A DNA stretch of 64,000 nt from Photorhabdus bodei (GTDB taxonomy: Bacteria > Pseudomonadota > Gammaproteobacteria > Enterobacterales > Enterobacteriaceae). The translations under genes and the position numbers were made by a program. The notes under the pieces are model-generated. The model made no database searches, was not told the DNA's origin, and saw only the letters and a program-made list of their open reading frames with translations. How positions within the stretch are numbered: the stretch's first letter is position 1; every line of letters begins with the position of its first letter. The stretch is from NCBI RefSeq assembly GCF_003287735.1, contig NZ_NSCM01000008.1, positions 89,419 through 153,418 of the forward strand, in the 5' to 3' direction. Positions 9,672-18,657 of the stretch are shown here, one piece after another.

Positions 9672-11918
9672 TTAAATGCCACCTCTGACCAAACCGCCCA
9701 CCCCATGCTGCTCCATAAACGTTGCTGACAGCTCCTTTACTCTTAGGCTGGTTTCAGCTTGTAGTATTTCGGTCATTAATTTTTCAACCTGAGCCAACTC
9801 CAGATGACGTAATAAATACTTAATTCTTGGCACACTACAACCACTCATACTCAAACTGCGATAGCCAAGACCAATCAATAACAGCGCTCCCATAGGGAAA
9901 CTTGCCATTTCACCACAAATGCTGATCGTAAGACCTGCCCGCTGGCTATTTTCAAATACCAGTTTTAATGCCCGAATCACCGCCGGATGTAAGCAATCAT
10001 AAAGTGAAGCGACGTGAGTGTTATTCCGATCCACTGCCAATAGATATTGTGTTAGGTCATTGGTGCCAATAGACACAAAATCGACTCTGTTTTTGAGTTG
10101 TGGCAACAGAAAAATCATCGAAGGAACCTCAATCATGACACCGAGCTGAGGCATAGATATTTGGCGCGCCAGCATTTGCTCGACTTCCTCTTTCGCTCTG
10201 TCTACCAATCGCTTAGCTTCATCAATTTCTTCTACACTCGTCACCATTGGCAGCAGGATTTTCAAGTTACCCATATCAGCGTTAGCTCTGAGCATTGCCC
10301 GCAGTTGGATAAGAAAAATCTCCGGTTGATCCAGCGTCACTCGTATACCACGCCATCCCAAACAAGGGTTCTCTTCGCTGATCGGCATATAGGGCAGTTG
10401 TTTATCCGCACCAATATCAAGTGTACGCAATACCACTGGCTTATCGGGAAATAATTGTAACATCTCCTGATAACGCGCTTTTTGTTCATCTTCTGATGGA
10501 AAACCACAGTGCAGCATAAAGGGTATTTCGGTGCGATAGAGTCCAACACCATCAATACTATTACTGATCTGCAACTCATATTTCAGGCTCAAACCCGCAT
10601 TAAGCTGAACCAAAATGCGCTCGCCACTTTTTAACCGTGCTTCCTGCTCAACATCTCCCTCAGCCAGTCTGCTAAGTGCTTTTTCTTCTTCGATAATCTG
10701 TTTATATTCCTGCGAAATCAGTGGCTCAGGTTCAATGAAAACTTCCCCACGGAAACCATCAAGAATTAGCATACGATTGTTCAGGAGTTCCGGCTGGATA
10801 TCCGCCCCCATAATGGCCGGAATACCCATTGCTCGAACCAATATGGCAGAGTGTGAATGAGTGGCGCCATCACGAACAATAACCCCTGCTAACCTTTCCT
10901 GCGGCATTTCTGCCAATAGGTTAGCACTCAGTTCATCTGCAACCAGAATGAACCATTCAGGCCATTGATGGCTGGCAGTAAGTGAATCATCCAGATGAAA
11001 TAATAATCGCTGTCCAAGTGCCCGTAAATCTGATGCTCTTTCCCGCATATAAGCATCCTGCAAGCAGGAAAATTGTTCTGCGTATTTCTCAATAACTTGT
11101 TTAACAGCCCATTGCGCAACAGAGCCCTGTTCAACACAGGAGAACAGATCTTGTTTCAACTGGGGATCATTCAAAAGGTAGGAATAAAGATCAAAAATCG
11201 CGGCGCTCTCTTTTTGAGAACCCGCGGTAAAACGTTTACTGAGCCGACGACATTCTGCTGTTGTATCTTCCAGTGCCTGAATTAAACGAGAACGTTCTGC
11301 TGCATGATCAAGGGTTGAGGCTTCAAAAATTTGGTCAAGTGAGGGTTGGGAGCAATCTTGCCACCCCTGAGCCATCACGATGCCATTGGAAATCGCCAAT
11401 GCTTTAATTCTGGTCTGCCGATATCGACCAAACAAGCCTTTAGTCTGAGCTTGAGCAAGGATCACCGCGAGTTGTGTCGCAAGCGTCACCATAAAGGACT
11501 CTTCGGTTTCATTAAACAAGCGTTGTTCCTGCTGCTGAACGACCAAAACACCTTGCAACTGACGGCGGTAAACCACGGGAACGCCCAAAAAAGCGCGAAA
11601 GCTATCCTCTTTAACTTGAGGCAAGTATTTGAAACTTGGATGGCTGCGGACATCCGCCAGATTAATCAGTTCAGATAATTGGCCAACTTGCCCGACAACT
11701 CCTTCACCAAAAGCCAAACTGATAGTCCTTCCTCGGGGTTTCCTCAACCCTCGGGTTGCCATCAGGTAATAACACCGCCGTTGATGATCAGCAAGATAGA
11801 TAGAACAGACATCCGTGCTCATTGCCAGACAGGTCTCGTTCACCAATAGCTCAAGCGCTTCGGCCAGATTGGTTGCCATAGCAACTTTTTCAACAATTTC
11901 CCGTAAACGCATGAGCAT
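9672..11918 (-). CDS. ptsP: Phosphoenolpyruvate-protein phosphotransferase PtsP (EI-Ntr)
   Basis: First component of the nitrogen-related PTS, passing phosphate from PEP to NPr. An N-terminal GAF domain covers about residues 1-165. An Enzyme I body follows, with the phospho-His region GATHSHSAILVRAMGIP near residue 355 and the PEP-binding segment LYRTEIPFML. A GTG at 11927 is possible, but homologues begin at M-L-x-RLREIVEKVA. The ATG at 11918 has an AGGTGAG site and gives 748 residues, exactly the E. coli length. It follows rppH with almost no gap, as in E. coli. Confidence 0.96.
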   Translation of the reverse strand: MLMRLREIVEKVAMATNLAEALELLVNETCLAMSTDVCSIYLADHQRRCYYLMATRGLRKPRGRTISLAFGEGVVGQVGQLSELINLADVRSHPSFKYLPQVKEDSFRAFLGVPVVYRRQLQGVLVVQQQEQRLFNETEESFMVTLATQLAVILAQAQTKGLFGRYRQTRIKALAISNGIVMAQGWQDCSQPSLDQIFEASTLDHAAERSRLIQALEDTTAECRRLSKRFTAGSQKESAAIFDLYSYLLNDPQLKQDLFSCVEQGSVAQWAVKQVIEKYAEQFSCLQDAYMRERASDLRALGQRLLFHLDDSLTASHQWPEWFILVADELSANLLAEMPQERLAGVIVRDGATHSHSAILVRAMGIPAIMGADIQPELLNNRMLILDGFRGEVFIEPEPLISQEYKQIIEEEKALSRLAEGDVEQEARLKSGERILVQLNAGLSLKYELQISNSIDGVGLYRTEIPFMLHCGFPSEDEQKARYQEMLQLFPDKPVVLRTLDIGADKQLPYMPISEENPCLGWRGIRVTLDQPEIFLIQLRAMLRANADMGNLKILLPMVTSVEEIDEAKRLVDRAKEEVEQMLARQISMPQLGVMIEVPSMIFLLPQLKNRVDFVSIGTNDLTQYLLAVDRNNTHVASLYDCLHPAVIRALKLVFENSQRAGLTISICGEMASFPMGALLLIGLGYRSLSMSGCSVPRIKYLLRHLELAQVEKLMTEILQAETSLRVKELSATFMEQHGVGGLVRGGI

Positions 11919-11927
11919 GGAACTCAC

Positions 11928-12458
11928 CTAACTTCTTTTACGACGGTAAAAATACGAAGAACGTGGCAGAGATACGCTTTCCTGCATTGGCATTACAACC
12001 GAAGCAAACTCTTTCATCACGCGCCGATAAACATCACGCTTAAAAGAGACTACCTGCCGAACAGGATACCAATAGCTGACCCAACGCCAACCATCGAACT
12101 CCGGGGTATTACTGTGTTGCACATTAATATCTTCTTCATTACAGAGCAGTTGTAATAAAAACCATCGCTGCTTTTGACCAATACAGACAGGTCGTGTATC
12201 CCAACGCACCAAACGCTTGGGTAATTTGTAACGTAACCAATTACGAGTAGAGGCCAGAATGCGTACATCTTTCCGACCTAACCCCACTTCTTCATACAGT
12301 TCCCGGTACATAGCCTGTTCTGGTGATTCCCCCGGATTAATTCCCCCTTGAGGAAATTGCCAGGAATGCTGCCCATAACGCCGGGCCCACAAAACCTGAC
12401 CTTGCCGATTACAAATTACAATTCCTACATTCGGGCGGTAGCCATCATCATCGATCAC
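11928..12458 (-). CDS. rppH: RNA pyrophosphohydrolase RppH (Nudix)
   Basis: Removes pyrophosphate from 5'-triphosphate mRNA ends and so triggers RNase E decay. It is 176 residues (E. coli 176). The Nudix box [23 protein letters not shown] begins near residue 38 and fits GX5EX7REUXEEXGU. It is first in the rppH-ptsP-lgt-thyA string. To its right the E. coli-like order breaks off and the thiamine transporter begins. Confidence 0.97.
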   Translation of the reverse strand: MIDDDGYRPNVGIVICNRQGQVLWARRYGQHSWQFPQGGINPGESPEQAMYRELYEEVGLGRKDVRILASTRNWLRYKLPKRLVRWDTRPVCIGQKQRWFLLQLLCNEEDINVQHSNTPEFDGWRWVSYWYPVRQVVSFKRDVYRRVMKEFASVVMPMQESVSLPRSSYFYRRKRS

Positions 12459-12575
12459 CAGACTACCTCGATAAACTAAATTTGAAAGATGACTAATTGT
12501 TTCACACTACCCTCAAGTGGTAAACCTCTATCATTGGACTTTGCAGTCGCTAGCTAAATCTCTACAATAGCGCCA

Positions 12576-12665
12576 TCTCAACGGGGTGCTGGCTGTTTAA
12601 AACAGCCTTGCTGAGAGTAAACCCGCCGAACCTGATCCGGCTAATACCGGCGTAGGGATTTGAGC
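12576..12665 (+). promoter_or_regulatory. TPP riboswitch (thi-box)
   Basis: The sequence holds the THI-box hallmarks in order: CTCAACGGGGTGC, GCTGAGAGTAAACCC, GAACCTGATCCGG and TAATACCGGCGTAGGGA. The closing stem P1 is CTCAA with TTGAG. It lies about 85 bp upstream of thiB in the same orientation. By analogy with E. coli, binding of thiamine pyrophosphate should lower expression of the importer genes. No clear intrinsic terminator follows, so control of translation initiation is more likely. Confidence 0.95.
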
Positions 12666-12748
12666 TGCTAACTATTTCACAGACGTTATCTCGCCGTTTA
12701 GCGCTTCCTCAAATCCTTTGCCAATCCTCTTAATTTAAGGAGAGCAAA

Positions 12749-13762
12749 GTGTTTAAGACGTTATTTTCCAAATTAATCGTACTGACAGTTCTAGCCGCTC
12801 CTGCGTTGCTATTAAGTCAAGTTGTACAGGCCAAGCCAGTATTAACGGTCTATACCTATGATTCTTTTGCCACTGAATGGGGACCCGGGCCCGCAATTAA
12901 AAAAGCGTTTGAAGCTGAATGTCACTGTGAGCTGAAACTGGTTGCTCTGGAAGACGGTGTTTCCTTGCTCAATCGCCTAAGAATGGAGGGCAAGCGTACT
13001 GCTGCCGATATTATTCTTGGGTTGGATAACAATTTGATTCAAGCAGCCCAACAAACGGGGCTGTTTACTGAGAGTCAGGTGGATACCAGCAAACTGACAC
13101 TGCCGGTGTCATGGAATAACAAGGTATTCATTCCTTATGACTATGGCTATTTTGCCTTCATTTACAACAAAAAGACTTTACCAAACCCGCCAAAAAGCAT
13201 GGATGAGCTAATTAACAGCCACAATAACTGGAAAGTGATTTATCAAGATCCTCGCACCAGCACCCCGGGGCAAGGTTTGCTGTTATGGATACAGAAAATT
13301 TACGGTGATGATGCTCCACAAGCCTGGCAAAAACTGGCAAAGAAAACGCTGACCGTTACCAAGGGCTGGAGCGAAGCTTATGGTCTGTTCCTCAAAGGAG
13401 AAGGCGATCTGGTGCTGAGTTACACCACTTCACCGGGTTACCACCTGTTATCTGAGAAGAATGACAATTACGCTGCGGCTACATTCAGTGAAGGTCATTA
13501 CCTTCAAATCGAAGTGGCCGCACAACTGGCCTCCAGCAAGCAACCGGAACTTGCTCAGAAATTTATGCAGTTTATGCTGACTCCAACTTTCCAACAGGAA
13601 ATTCCAACCACTAACTGGATGTATCCGGTCATTGATATCCCACTCCCGGAAGTATATTTGCAGCTTTCCATACCCGCAAAATCTCTACAATATCGCGCGG
13701 AAGAAGTCGCAAAATACCGTAACCAATGGATTCGTACATGGCAAAGCGCTGTCAGCCGCTGA
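12749..13762 (+). CDS. thiB: Thiamine/TPP ABC transporter, periplasmic binding protein
   Basis: Periplasmic binding protein that captures thiamine, TMP and TPP for the ThiPQ importer. It is 337 residues (E. coli TbpA about 327). It starts with GTG at 12749 behind an AAGGAGAG site. A signal peptide of about 28 residues ends VVQA-KPVLTVYTYDSF. The conserved TYDSFATEWGPGP segment and TSPGYHLLSE fit the family. It is first gene of thiBPQ under the TPP riboswitch and overlaps thiP by 25 bp. Confidence 0.96.
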   Translation: MFKTLFSKLIVLTVLAAPALLLSQVVQAKPVLTVYTYDSFATEWGPGPAIKKAFEAECHCELKLVALEDGVSLLNRLRMEGKRTAADIILGLDNNLIQAAQQTGLFTESQVDTSKLTLPVSWNNKVFIPYDYGYFAFIYNKKTLPNPPKSMDELINSHNNWKVIYQDPRTSTPGQGLLLWIQKIYGDDAPQAWQKLAKKTLTVTKGWSEAYGLFLKGEGDLVLSYTTSPGYHLLSEKNDNYAAATFSEGHYLQIEVAAQLASSKQPELAQKFMQFMLTPTFQQEIPTTNWMYPVIDIPLPEVYLQLSIPAKSLQYRAEEVAKYRNQWIRTWQSAVSR

Positions 13763-15348
13763 TAGCCGGATGGCTGTTACCGGGGGCGATTGCCGCCGGT
13801 TTTTTACTGTTGGTCGCCTTACTGGCATTCGGAACGCTCTGGTTTAATTCACCGGCAAGTGACTGGTATTTATTGATAGAAGATCGCTATTTGTGGCACG
13901 TGGTACGCTTCACATTCTGGCAAGCCTTTTTATCAGCACTATTTTCTGTTATTCCGGCTATTTTTCTTTCCAGAGCACTCTATCGCCGTCATTTTCCAGG
14001 TCGAACCCTCTTTCTGCGCCTGTGTGCTATGACGTTGGTTTTGCCCGTGCTAGTCGCTCTATTCGGCATTCTGACGGTTTATGGCAGAGCCGGCTGGCTG
14101 GCTCAGTTCTGCAAATGGATCGGCATCGATTACCACTTCACCCCTTACGGTTTACCAGGCATTTTGCTGGCGCATATTTTCTTTAATATGCCACTGGCAA
14201 CACGGCTTTTACTGCAATCGCTGGAAAACATTGCGGTGGAACAACGGCAATTAGCGGCGCAGCTAGGTATGAATGAATGGCAACATTTCCGTTTTGTTGA
14301 ATGGCCTTATCTACGCCGCCAGATCCTGCCCACTGGCGCACTGATTTTTATGCTCTGTTTCGCCAGTTTTGCTACTGTGCTGGCGTTAGGTGGCGGACCT
14401 GCTGCAACAACTGTCGAACTGGCAATCTATCAGGCGTTAAGCTATGACTACGATCTCAGCCGTGCCGCGTTACTGGCGTTAATTCAGATTACCTGCTGCC
14501 TTGGCCTTGTGCTCCTCAGTCAGAAACTTAACAGTGCTCTATCTGTCGGCTACAGCAACCAACAACAGTGGCGTAACCCACAAGATACTTTGTTGAGAAA
14601 AATCTGCGACAGCTTGTTAATTATCGCCGCATTATTACTACTCGTGCCACCATTGCTGGCGGTTGTCGTGGATGGCCTTAACAGCGGGTTGCTTAACGTA
14701 TTGCGCCAGCCTGTATTGTGGCAGGCATTTATCACATCCGTTGTGATTGCGTTAGGTGCCGGATTATTGTGTGTTTTATTTACGATGATGTTGCTGTGGA
14801 GCAGCCGCGAGCTGTACCTGCGTTATTCACCCCGCTGGGGACAAGCGATGGAAATAAGCGGTTTGTTGATCCTGGCTATGCCCGGCATCGTGCTGGCAAC
14901 CGGTTTTTTTCTACTCCTTAACGACACCATCGGCTTGCCCCACTCACCCTATGGTCTGGTGATTTTAACCAACGCACTGATGGCAATTCCCTATGCACTG
15001 AAAGTTCTGGATAATCCAATGAAAGATCTGGCGGCCCGCTATAATCCACTGTGTCGCTCCCTGAATATTCAAGGTATTAACCGACTGCGCTGGATTGAAC
15101 TAAAAGCACTGAAAGTTCCGCTGGCACAAGCACTGGCCTTTGCTTGTGTCCTTTCCATTGGAGATTTTGGCGTTGTCGCGCTGTTTGGTAATGAAGATTT
15201 CCGTACCCTGCCCTTCTACCTCTATCAGCAAATCGGGGCTTATCGTAGTCAGGATGGCGCGATCACTGCTTTATTGCTGTTATTGTTATGTTTTACGCTG
15301 TTTAGTTTACTTGAACGCTTACCGAGACCACGTAATGCTCAAACTTGA
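13738..15348 (+). CDS. thiP: Thiamine/TPP ABC transporter permease
   Basis: Inner-membrane permease of the thiamine importer. It has 536 residues, identical in length to E. coli ThiP, with about twelve hydrophobic segments in two BPD-type halves, each with an EAA-like loop ([14 protein letters not shown] and the later [15 protein letters not shown]). The ATG at 13738 gives [12 protein letters not shown], aligning with E. coli MATRRQPLIPGW, and is preferred over the ATG at 13726. It overlaps thiB upstream and thiQ downstream. Confidence 0.96.
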   Translation: MAKRCQPLIAGWLLPGAIAAGFLLLVALLAFGTLWFNSPASDWYLLIEDRYLWHVVRFTFWQAFLSALFSVIPAIFLSRALYRRHFPGRTLFLRLCAMTLVLPVLVALFGILTVYGRAGWLAQFCKWIGIDYHFTPYGLPGILLAHIFFNMPLATRLLLQSLENIAVEQRQLAAQLGMNEWQHFRFVEWPYLRRQILPTGALIFMLCFASFATVLALGGGPAATTVELAIYQALSYDYDLSRAALLALIQITCCLGLVLLSQKLNSALSVGYSNQQQWRNPQDTLLRKICDSLLIIAALLLLVPPLLAVVVDGLNSGLLNVLRQPVLWQAFITSVVIALGAGLLCVLFTMMLLWSSRELYLRYSPRWGQAMEISGLLILAMPGIVLATGFFLLLNDTIGLPHSPYGLVILTNALMAIPYALKVLDNPMKDLAARYNPLCRSLNIQGINRLRWIELKALKVPLAQALAFACVLSIGDFGVVALFGNEDFRTLPFYLYQQIGAYRSQDGAITALLLLLLCFTLFSLLERLPRPRNAQT

Positions 15349-16042
15349 AAATCTGACTTACCGCTATGAACATCTGGTGATGCGCTTTGACTTGCAAATT
15401 CAGGCCGGAGAACGTATCGCAATCCTAGGCCCTAGTGGGGCCGGTAAAAGTACACTCCTGAACTTAATCGCCGGCTTTCAAACAGCAGAAAAAGGCTCCC
15501 TATGGCTGAACGGAGAAAATCATACCAGCACATCACCTGCTCAACGCCCGGTTTCCATGTTGTTTCAAGAAAATAATCTCTTCTCTCATTTGACAATTGA
15601 GCAGAATATCGGGCTAGGTTTACATCCCGGATTACGTCTCAATAGCACGCAGAAACAGACATTACAGCAAATAGTATCTCAAGTTTCACTGGAAGATTGT
15701 CTGCCCCGTCTGCCAGCTCAACTTTCTGGTGGACAACGGCAGCGGGCAGCATTAGCCCGTTGTCTAGTACGCCAACAGCCCATTTTATTACTTGACGAGC
15801 CCTTTTCTGCCCTAGATCCGGCACTGCGTAATGAAATGCTGGTATTGCTGGAACAAGTTTGCCATGAACGCCAACTTACATTACTGATGGTTTCCCACAA
15901 TTTGGATGATGCCGTTCGTATAGCGAATCGCGCTTTATTAATTGTTGACGGCAATATTCATTATGACGGATCAACAAATGCACTGGCTGCCGGTACTGTT
16001 CCTGAAGCAGCTATTTTGGGGAAGAAGGTCGCTTCCATTTAG
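15335..16042 (+). CDS. thiQ: Thiamine/TPP ABC transporter ATP-binding protein
   Basis: Cytoplasmic ATPase of the importer, 235 residues. The Walker A motif GPSGAGKST, the signature [15 protein letters not shown], Walker [10 protein letters not shown] and the switch His in MVSHN are all present. A much longer in-frame start exists at 15140, but it lies inside thiP and would add non-homologous sequence. The ATG at 15335 gives [12 protein letters not shown], the normal ThiQ start, and overlaps the thiP stop. It is last gene of the operon. Confidence 0.96.
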   Translation: MLKLENLTYRYEHLVMRFDLQIQAGERIAILGPSGAGKSTLLNLIAGFQTAEKGSLWLNGENHTSTSPAQRPVSMLFQENNLFSHLTIEQNIGLGLHPGLRLNSTQKQTLQQIVSQVSLEDCLPRLPAQLSGGQRQRAALARCLVRQQPILLLDEPFSALDPALRNEMLVLLEQVCHERQLTLLMVSHNLDDAVRIANRALLIVDGNIHYDGSTNALAAGTVPEAAILGKKVASI

Positions 16043-16212
16043 GCGTTATTAATGTCATCGCTATCAGAATAAATGGGAACAGGATATAGCTTAGTATTTA
16101 GATTATTTCCTTCTGTGACCAAAGTCTATATTTTAAAAATAAAACTGGGCAATATAAATCTTTTTTGTTATAAGTATTTTTTATGTATTAATTTTTCATA
16201 AAGGATTTGATA

Positions 16213-16692
16213 ATGTCTAATTTGATTTATGCGACCATAAAAGGAAAGAACCAAGGGTTAATTTCAGCGGGCTGTTCTACTTTTGATTCTATTGGTAATA
16301 AATATCAAGAGAACCACCGGGATCAAATACTAGTTTACTCCGCCACACATTCCTTAACTCGAATACAACATGTAAGCCATCATCCTTTTAATATCATAAA
16401 ACCCATCGATAAATCCTCTCCTTTACTTGGACTAGCAATTTCAAACAACGAAGAACTTCATATCCTGTTAGATTTTTATAGAACTTCATCAGAAGGCGCT
16501 CAAGAAAAGTTTTATTCAATAGAATTAACAAAAGCAAAAATAAATGCTTTTCATACTAATTACCCCCACTCTTTAACTCATGCAGAAAATCAACCAGAAG
16601 AGAGTATCTCTGTCATTTATCAAAATATAACGTGGAGTCATCACATTGCTGGTACTTCTGCTTATAGCATCAGAGATGATGAGGTTTATTAA
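16213..16692 (+). CDS. Hcp-family type VI secretion protein (orphan)
   Basis: Protein of 159 residues, the usual Hcp length. It begins MSNLIYATIKGKNQGLISAG, followed by a GNKYQENHRDQILVY-type strand and IDKSSPLLGLAISNNE. This is the pattern of the enterobacterial Hcp1 family, whose hexameric rings form the T6SS tube and carry small effectors. The ATG at 16213 has an AAGGA site 7 bases upstream. No other T6SS structural gene is in the window, so any apparatus must be elsewhere. Two genes follow within 3 bp each, suggesting a transcription unit in which Hcp may chaperone the next product. Family assignment is from recalled similarity. Confidence 0.82.
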   Translation: MSNLIYATIKGKNQGLISAGCSTFDSIGNKYQENHRDQILVYSATHSLTRIQHVSHHPFNIIKPIDKSSPLLGLAISNNEELHILLDFYRTSSEGAQEKFYSIELTKAKINAFHTNYPHSLTHAENQPEESISVIYQNITWSHHIAGTSAYSIRDDEVY

Positions 16693-16694
16693 GA

Positions 16695-17435
16695 ATGAAT
16701 AAATTGCGGGACAGGGTATTAAGTAATAATTTTTGTACATATAACCCAAGTTCTAGGCCATCTTTTAGGCGATGGGATGAAATAGATGCTTCAATTTATC
16801 TTCTTAATCAATTTATTCCAGGCTCAGTAAATTATCTGGATGGTTATAAAGATGCATATGTGAAATATAACAGAAACCTAATTTTAAAATATGCCCATAT
16901 AGAACAAATCCCACCAAATCTTTTGGCTGGTGTTGCCAGAATAGAAGCGGGCGGTAAACCAGATATGTGGAAGTTAAACACTATTACAATGAGGCAATGG
17001 CGTGAACAGGCTTTTAATCTTGATAAAACTCGCTCAAAAGGCTCAAATGAAACTTCTACGGGTATAGTTGCAATACAGATAAGACATGTAGCAGATATGA
17101 TGGGTTTCGACTCAAATACATTAACAACAACAGACCAGTTAGAAATTGCAACTTGCCTTCAAATTGATGAATTTAATATTAAAATGGTTGCTCGTCATTT
17201 AAGAGATTTAATTCTCTATGATTATCCTAATGCAGATACCAAGAACTTAACAAAAGAACAATATATCATGGCTGGTTCTAGATATAACCGTGGTATAACA
17301 AGAAAAAAGGGAGATTTCATAAGAATAATGAATACTCCGCCTAAATTAAGCACTACTGATGAAAAAAAATGGATTTCTTACGGAGTAAGTATATATAAGC
17401 GGCTGGATTATTTAGATAATTTACTTAAAGGATAA
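16695..17435 (+). CDS. Putative lysozyme-like protein, candidate T6SS effector
   Basis: Protein of 246 residues without a signal peptide. The segment PPNLLAGVARIEAGGKPD places a Glu at residue 84 in a lysozyme/transglycosylase-like context (IPPxLLAxVAxxExGG). This is followed by TSTGIVAIQIRHVADMMG and SRYNRG, a layout like the goose-lysozyme/SLT fold with catalytic Glu, beta-region and substrate-groove helix. It starts 2 bp after hcp, which fits an Hcp-delivered muramidase. An ordinary phage-type endolysin or an unrelated helical protein are alternatives. No catalytic assignment is proven. Confidence 0.55.
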   Translation: MNKLRDRVLSNNFCTYNPSSRPSFRRWDEIDASIYLLNQFIPGSVNYLDGYKDAYVKYNRNLILKYAHIEQIPPNLLAGVARIEAGGKPDMWKLNTITMRQWREQAFNLDKTRSKGSNETSTGIVAIQIRHVADMMGFDSNTLTTTDQLEIATCLQIDEFNIKMVARHLRDLILYDYPNADTKNLTKEQYIMAGSRYNRGITRKKGDFIRIMNTPPKLSTTDEKKWISYGVSIYKRLDYLDNLLKG

Positions 17436-17438
17436 AAA

Positions 17439-17768
17439 ATGAAAATACCAGATATATTTACATTTTTTATGTTAAGTTTTTTATCCTTTGGATTAATTAA
17501 CTCATTCGCTTTTCCTAGGGTTACAGACTTTTTTGACTTCAACTCAATTGATTGTGATATATGGCAATATGAAGATGGAGGTATTGATATAATCACTTCC
17601 ATATTTATATTAATCCCACTTAGTCCTTTTTATATAGCCTGTTTTTACAAGTCATATGCTTTATTTAAAAACAATAAAATTAGATCAATAAGCTATTTTA
17701 TTTTTGCCTCCACTTTTATTCTTTATTGGTTCTATACTTACTACGCTAGATTTATGTTTTATTGCTAG
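17439..17768 (+). CDS. Small three-helix membrane protein, candidate immunity protein
   Basis: Protein of 109 residues with hydrophobic segments at about 7-27, 50-72 and 82-102. An acidic loop at about 30-48 (DFFDFNSIDCDIWQYEDGG) lies between helices one and two. If the N-terminus is inside, this loop faces the periplasm, where a muramidase effector would act. It begins 3 bp after the lysozyme-like gene with an AAAGGAT site. The immunity role is inferred only from position and topology. Confidence 0.5.
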   Translation: MKIPDIFTFFMLSFLSFGLINSFAFPRVTDFFDFNSIDCDIWQYEDGGIDIITSIFILIPLSPFYIACFYKSYALFKNNKIRSISYFIFASTFILYWFYTYYARFMFYC

Positions 17769-18073
17769 ATAAGATAAGAAAAATAGCTCTGGTTGAATTA
17801 TGAAATATAAAAACCTATCTCAATAGTGATTATCCATCGTAGATTATCATCCATAACTCATTTCTGGCGAATTTTTGTAAAATGAAACATTTTATTCCTA
17901 CCCATAAAGCCAGCCGCTCTCTCGAACGTTACCAGATGGGTTACTAGTCAGATAAAATCTAAATATTCTCAAACAATTTTTTCTACTAATAATAACCATA
18001 TTTTAATAACCATGATTTTTAACAATTTAAATAAATAGTTATTTAGAGTATTAAATATTTAGGTTCGTCAGAC
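17769..18073. other. Accessory spacer, no recognisable gene
   Basis: AT-rich DNA after the membrane-protein gene. A 19-codon stretch starting near 17881 (MKHFIPTHKASRSLERYQ) is open on the plus strand but has no clear ribosome site and matches nothing I know. I see nothing else. Confidence 0.4.
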
Positions 18074-18244
18074 GTGCCTGCAAATATTTCTATTCTATAT
18101 TCCGCCGTGCCCTGTGCCGGCAATGCTTATATATTAGCCAGACAAATGGGCGGTGACCATGAGGCAATGGCATCTATTATCACATGGACTACGTTATTAT
18201 CCATCATTACTGTAACTTTAATTCTTGGTAGTATGGAATTATAG
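18074..18244 (+). pseudogene. C-terminal remnant of an AEC-family permease
   Basis: An open frame ending in TAG at 18242-18244 encodes about 56 residues, including SAVPCAGNAYILARQMGGD and then ASIITWTTLLSIITVTLIL. This is the typical end of auxin-efflux-carrier (YfdV-like) permeases, namely the A-P-x-xxxxY/F-I-LARxxGGD segment plus the last transmembrane helix. About 80 percent of a normal 310-residue protein is missing and the 5' side is AT-rich noncoding DNA. It is therefore a decayed gene rather than a functional small protein. Confidence 0.75.
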
Positions 18245-18335
18245 AAATACACTTAAGAATAAAGCTATATAATATTAAAAACGTATTGCTAATAACGAAT
18301 GCAATACGTTTTCTATTACTATACTCTTACAGATA

Positions 18336-18462
18336 TATACCTTATGGATTTCAAGATGCATCGCGGCGGCAAGGGAGCGAATCCCCGGGAGCATAGATAA
18401 CTATGTGACCGGGGTGAGTGAGTGCAGCCAACAAAGAGGCAACTTGAAGGATGACAGGTATA
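18336..18462 (+). repeat. ERIC element, 127 bp (copy 2)
   Basis: Full-length ERIC in the plus orientation with a few substitutions relative to the other copies (TATACCTTATGG at the left end, GATGACAGGTATA at the right end). It lies between the AEC remnant and the polB promoter region, at the right boundary of the accessory island that starts after thiQ. Confidence 0.95.
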
Positions 18463-18587
18463 TTCAATAATACCTGCCTATCTCGTTAGAACTATTTTAT
18501 TTTCCGTTCTTTGCAATAAAGAGATAATTTCGGCAAAGCCTCGATTATCATTTATACACCACATCACGATATAGTCAGATTAGGCAA

Positions 18588-18603
18588 CTGTATAAATAAC
18601 CAT
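18588..18603 (+). promoter_or_regulatory. Possible degenerate LexA box upstream of polB
   Basis: The sequence CTGTATAAATAACCAT lies about 55 bp before the polB start. Its left half matches the LexA consensus CTGT-N8-ACAG and resembles the start of the E. coli polB box (CTGTATAAAACCACAG), but the right half is poor. SOS control of polB is established in E. coli. Here the site is only suggestive. Confidence 0.35.
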
Positions 18604-18657
18604 TATCCAATGCTATAATTGTAGTTATTTTCAACAAATATAAGCGCCTGCCTCTAT

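Noticed and set aside
15140..15334. Longer N-terminus for thiQ
   Set aside because: It lies inside the thiP gene in another frame. The ABC domain begins at the ATG at 15335.
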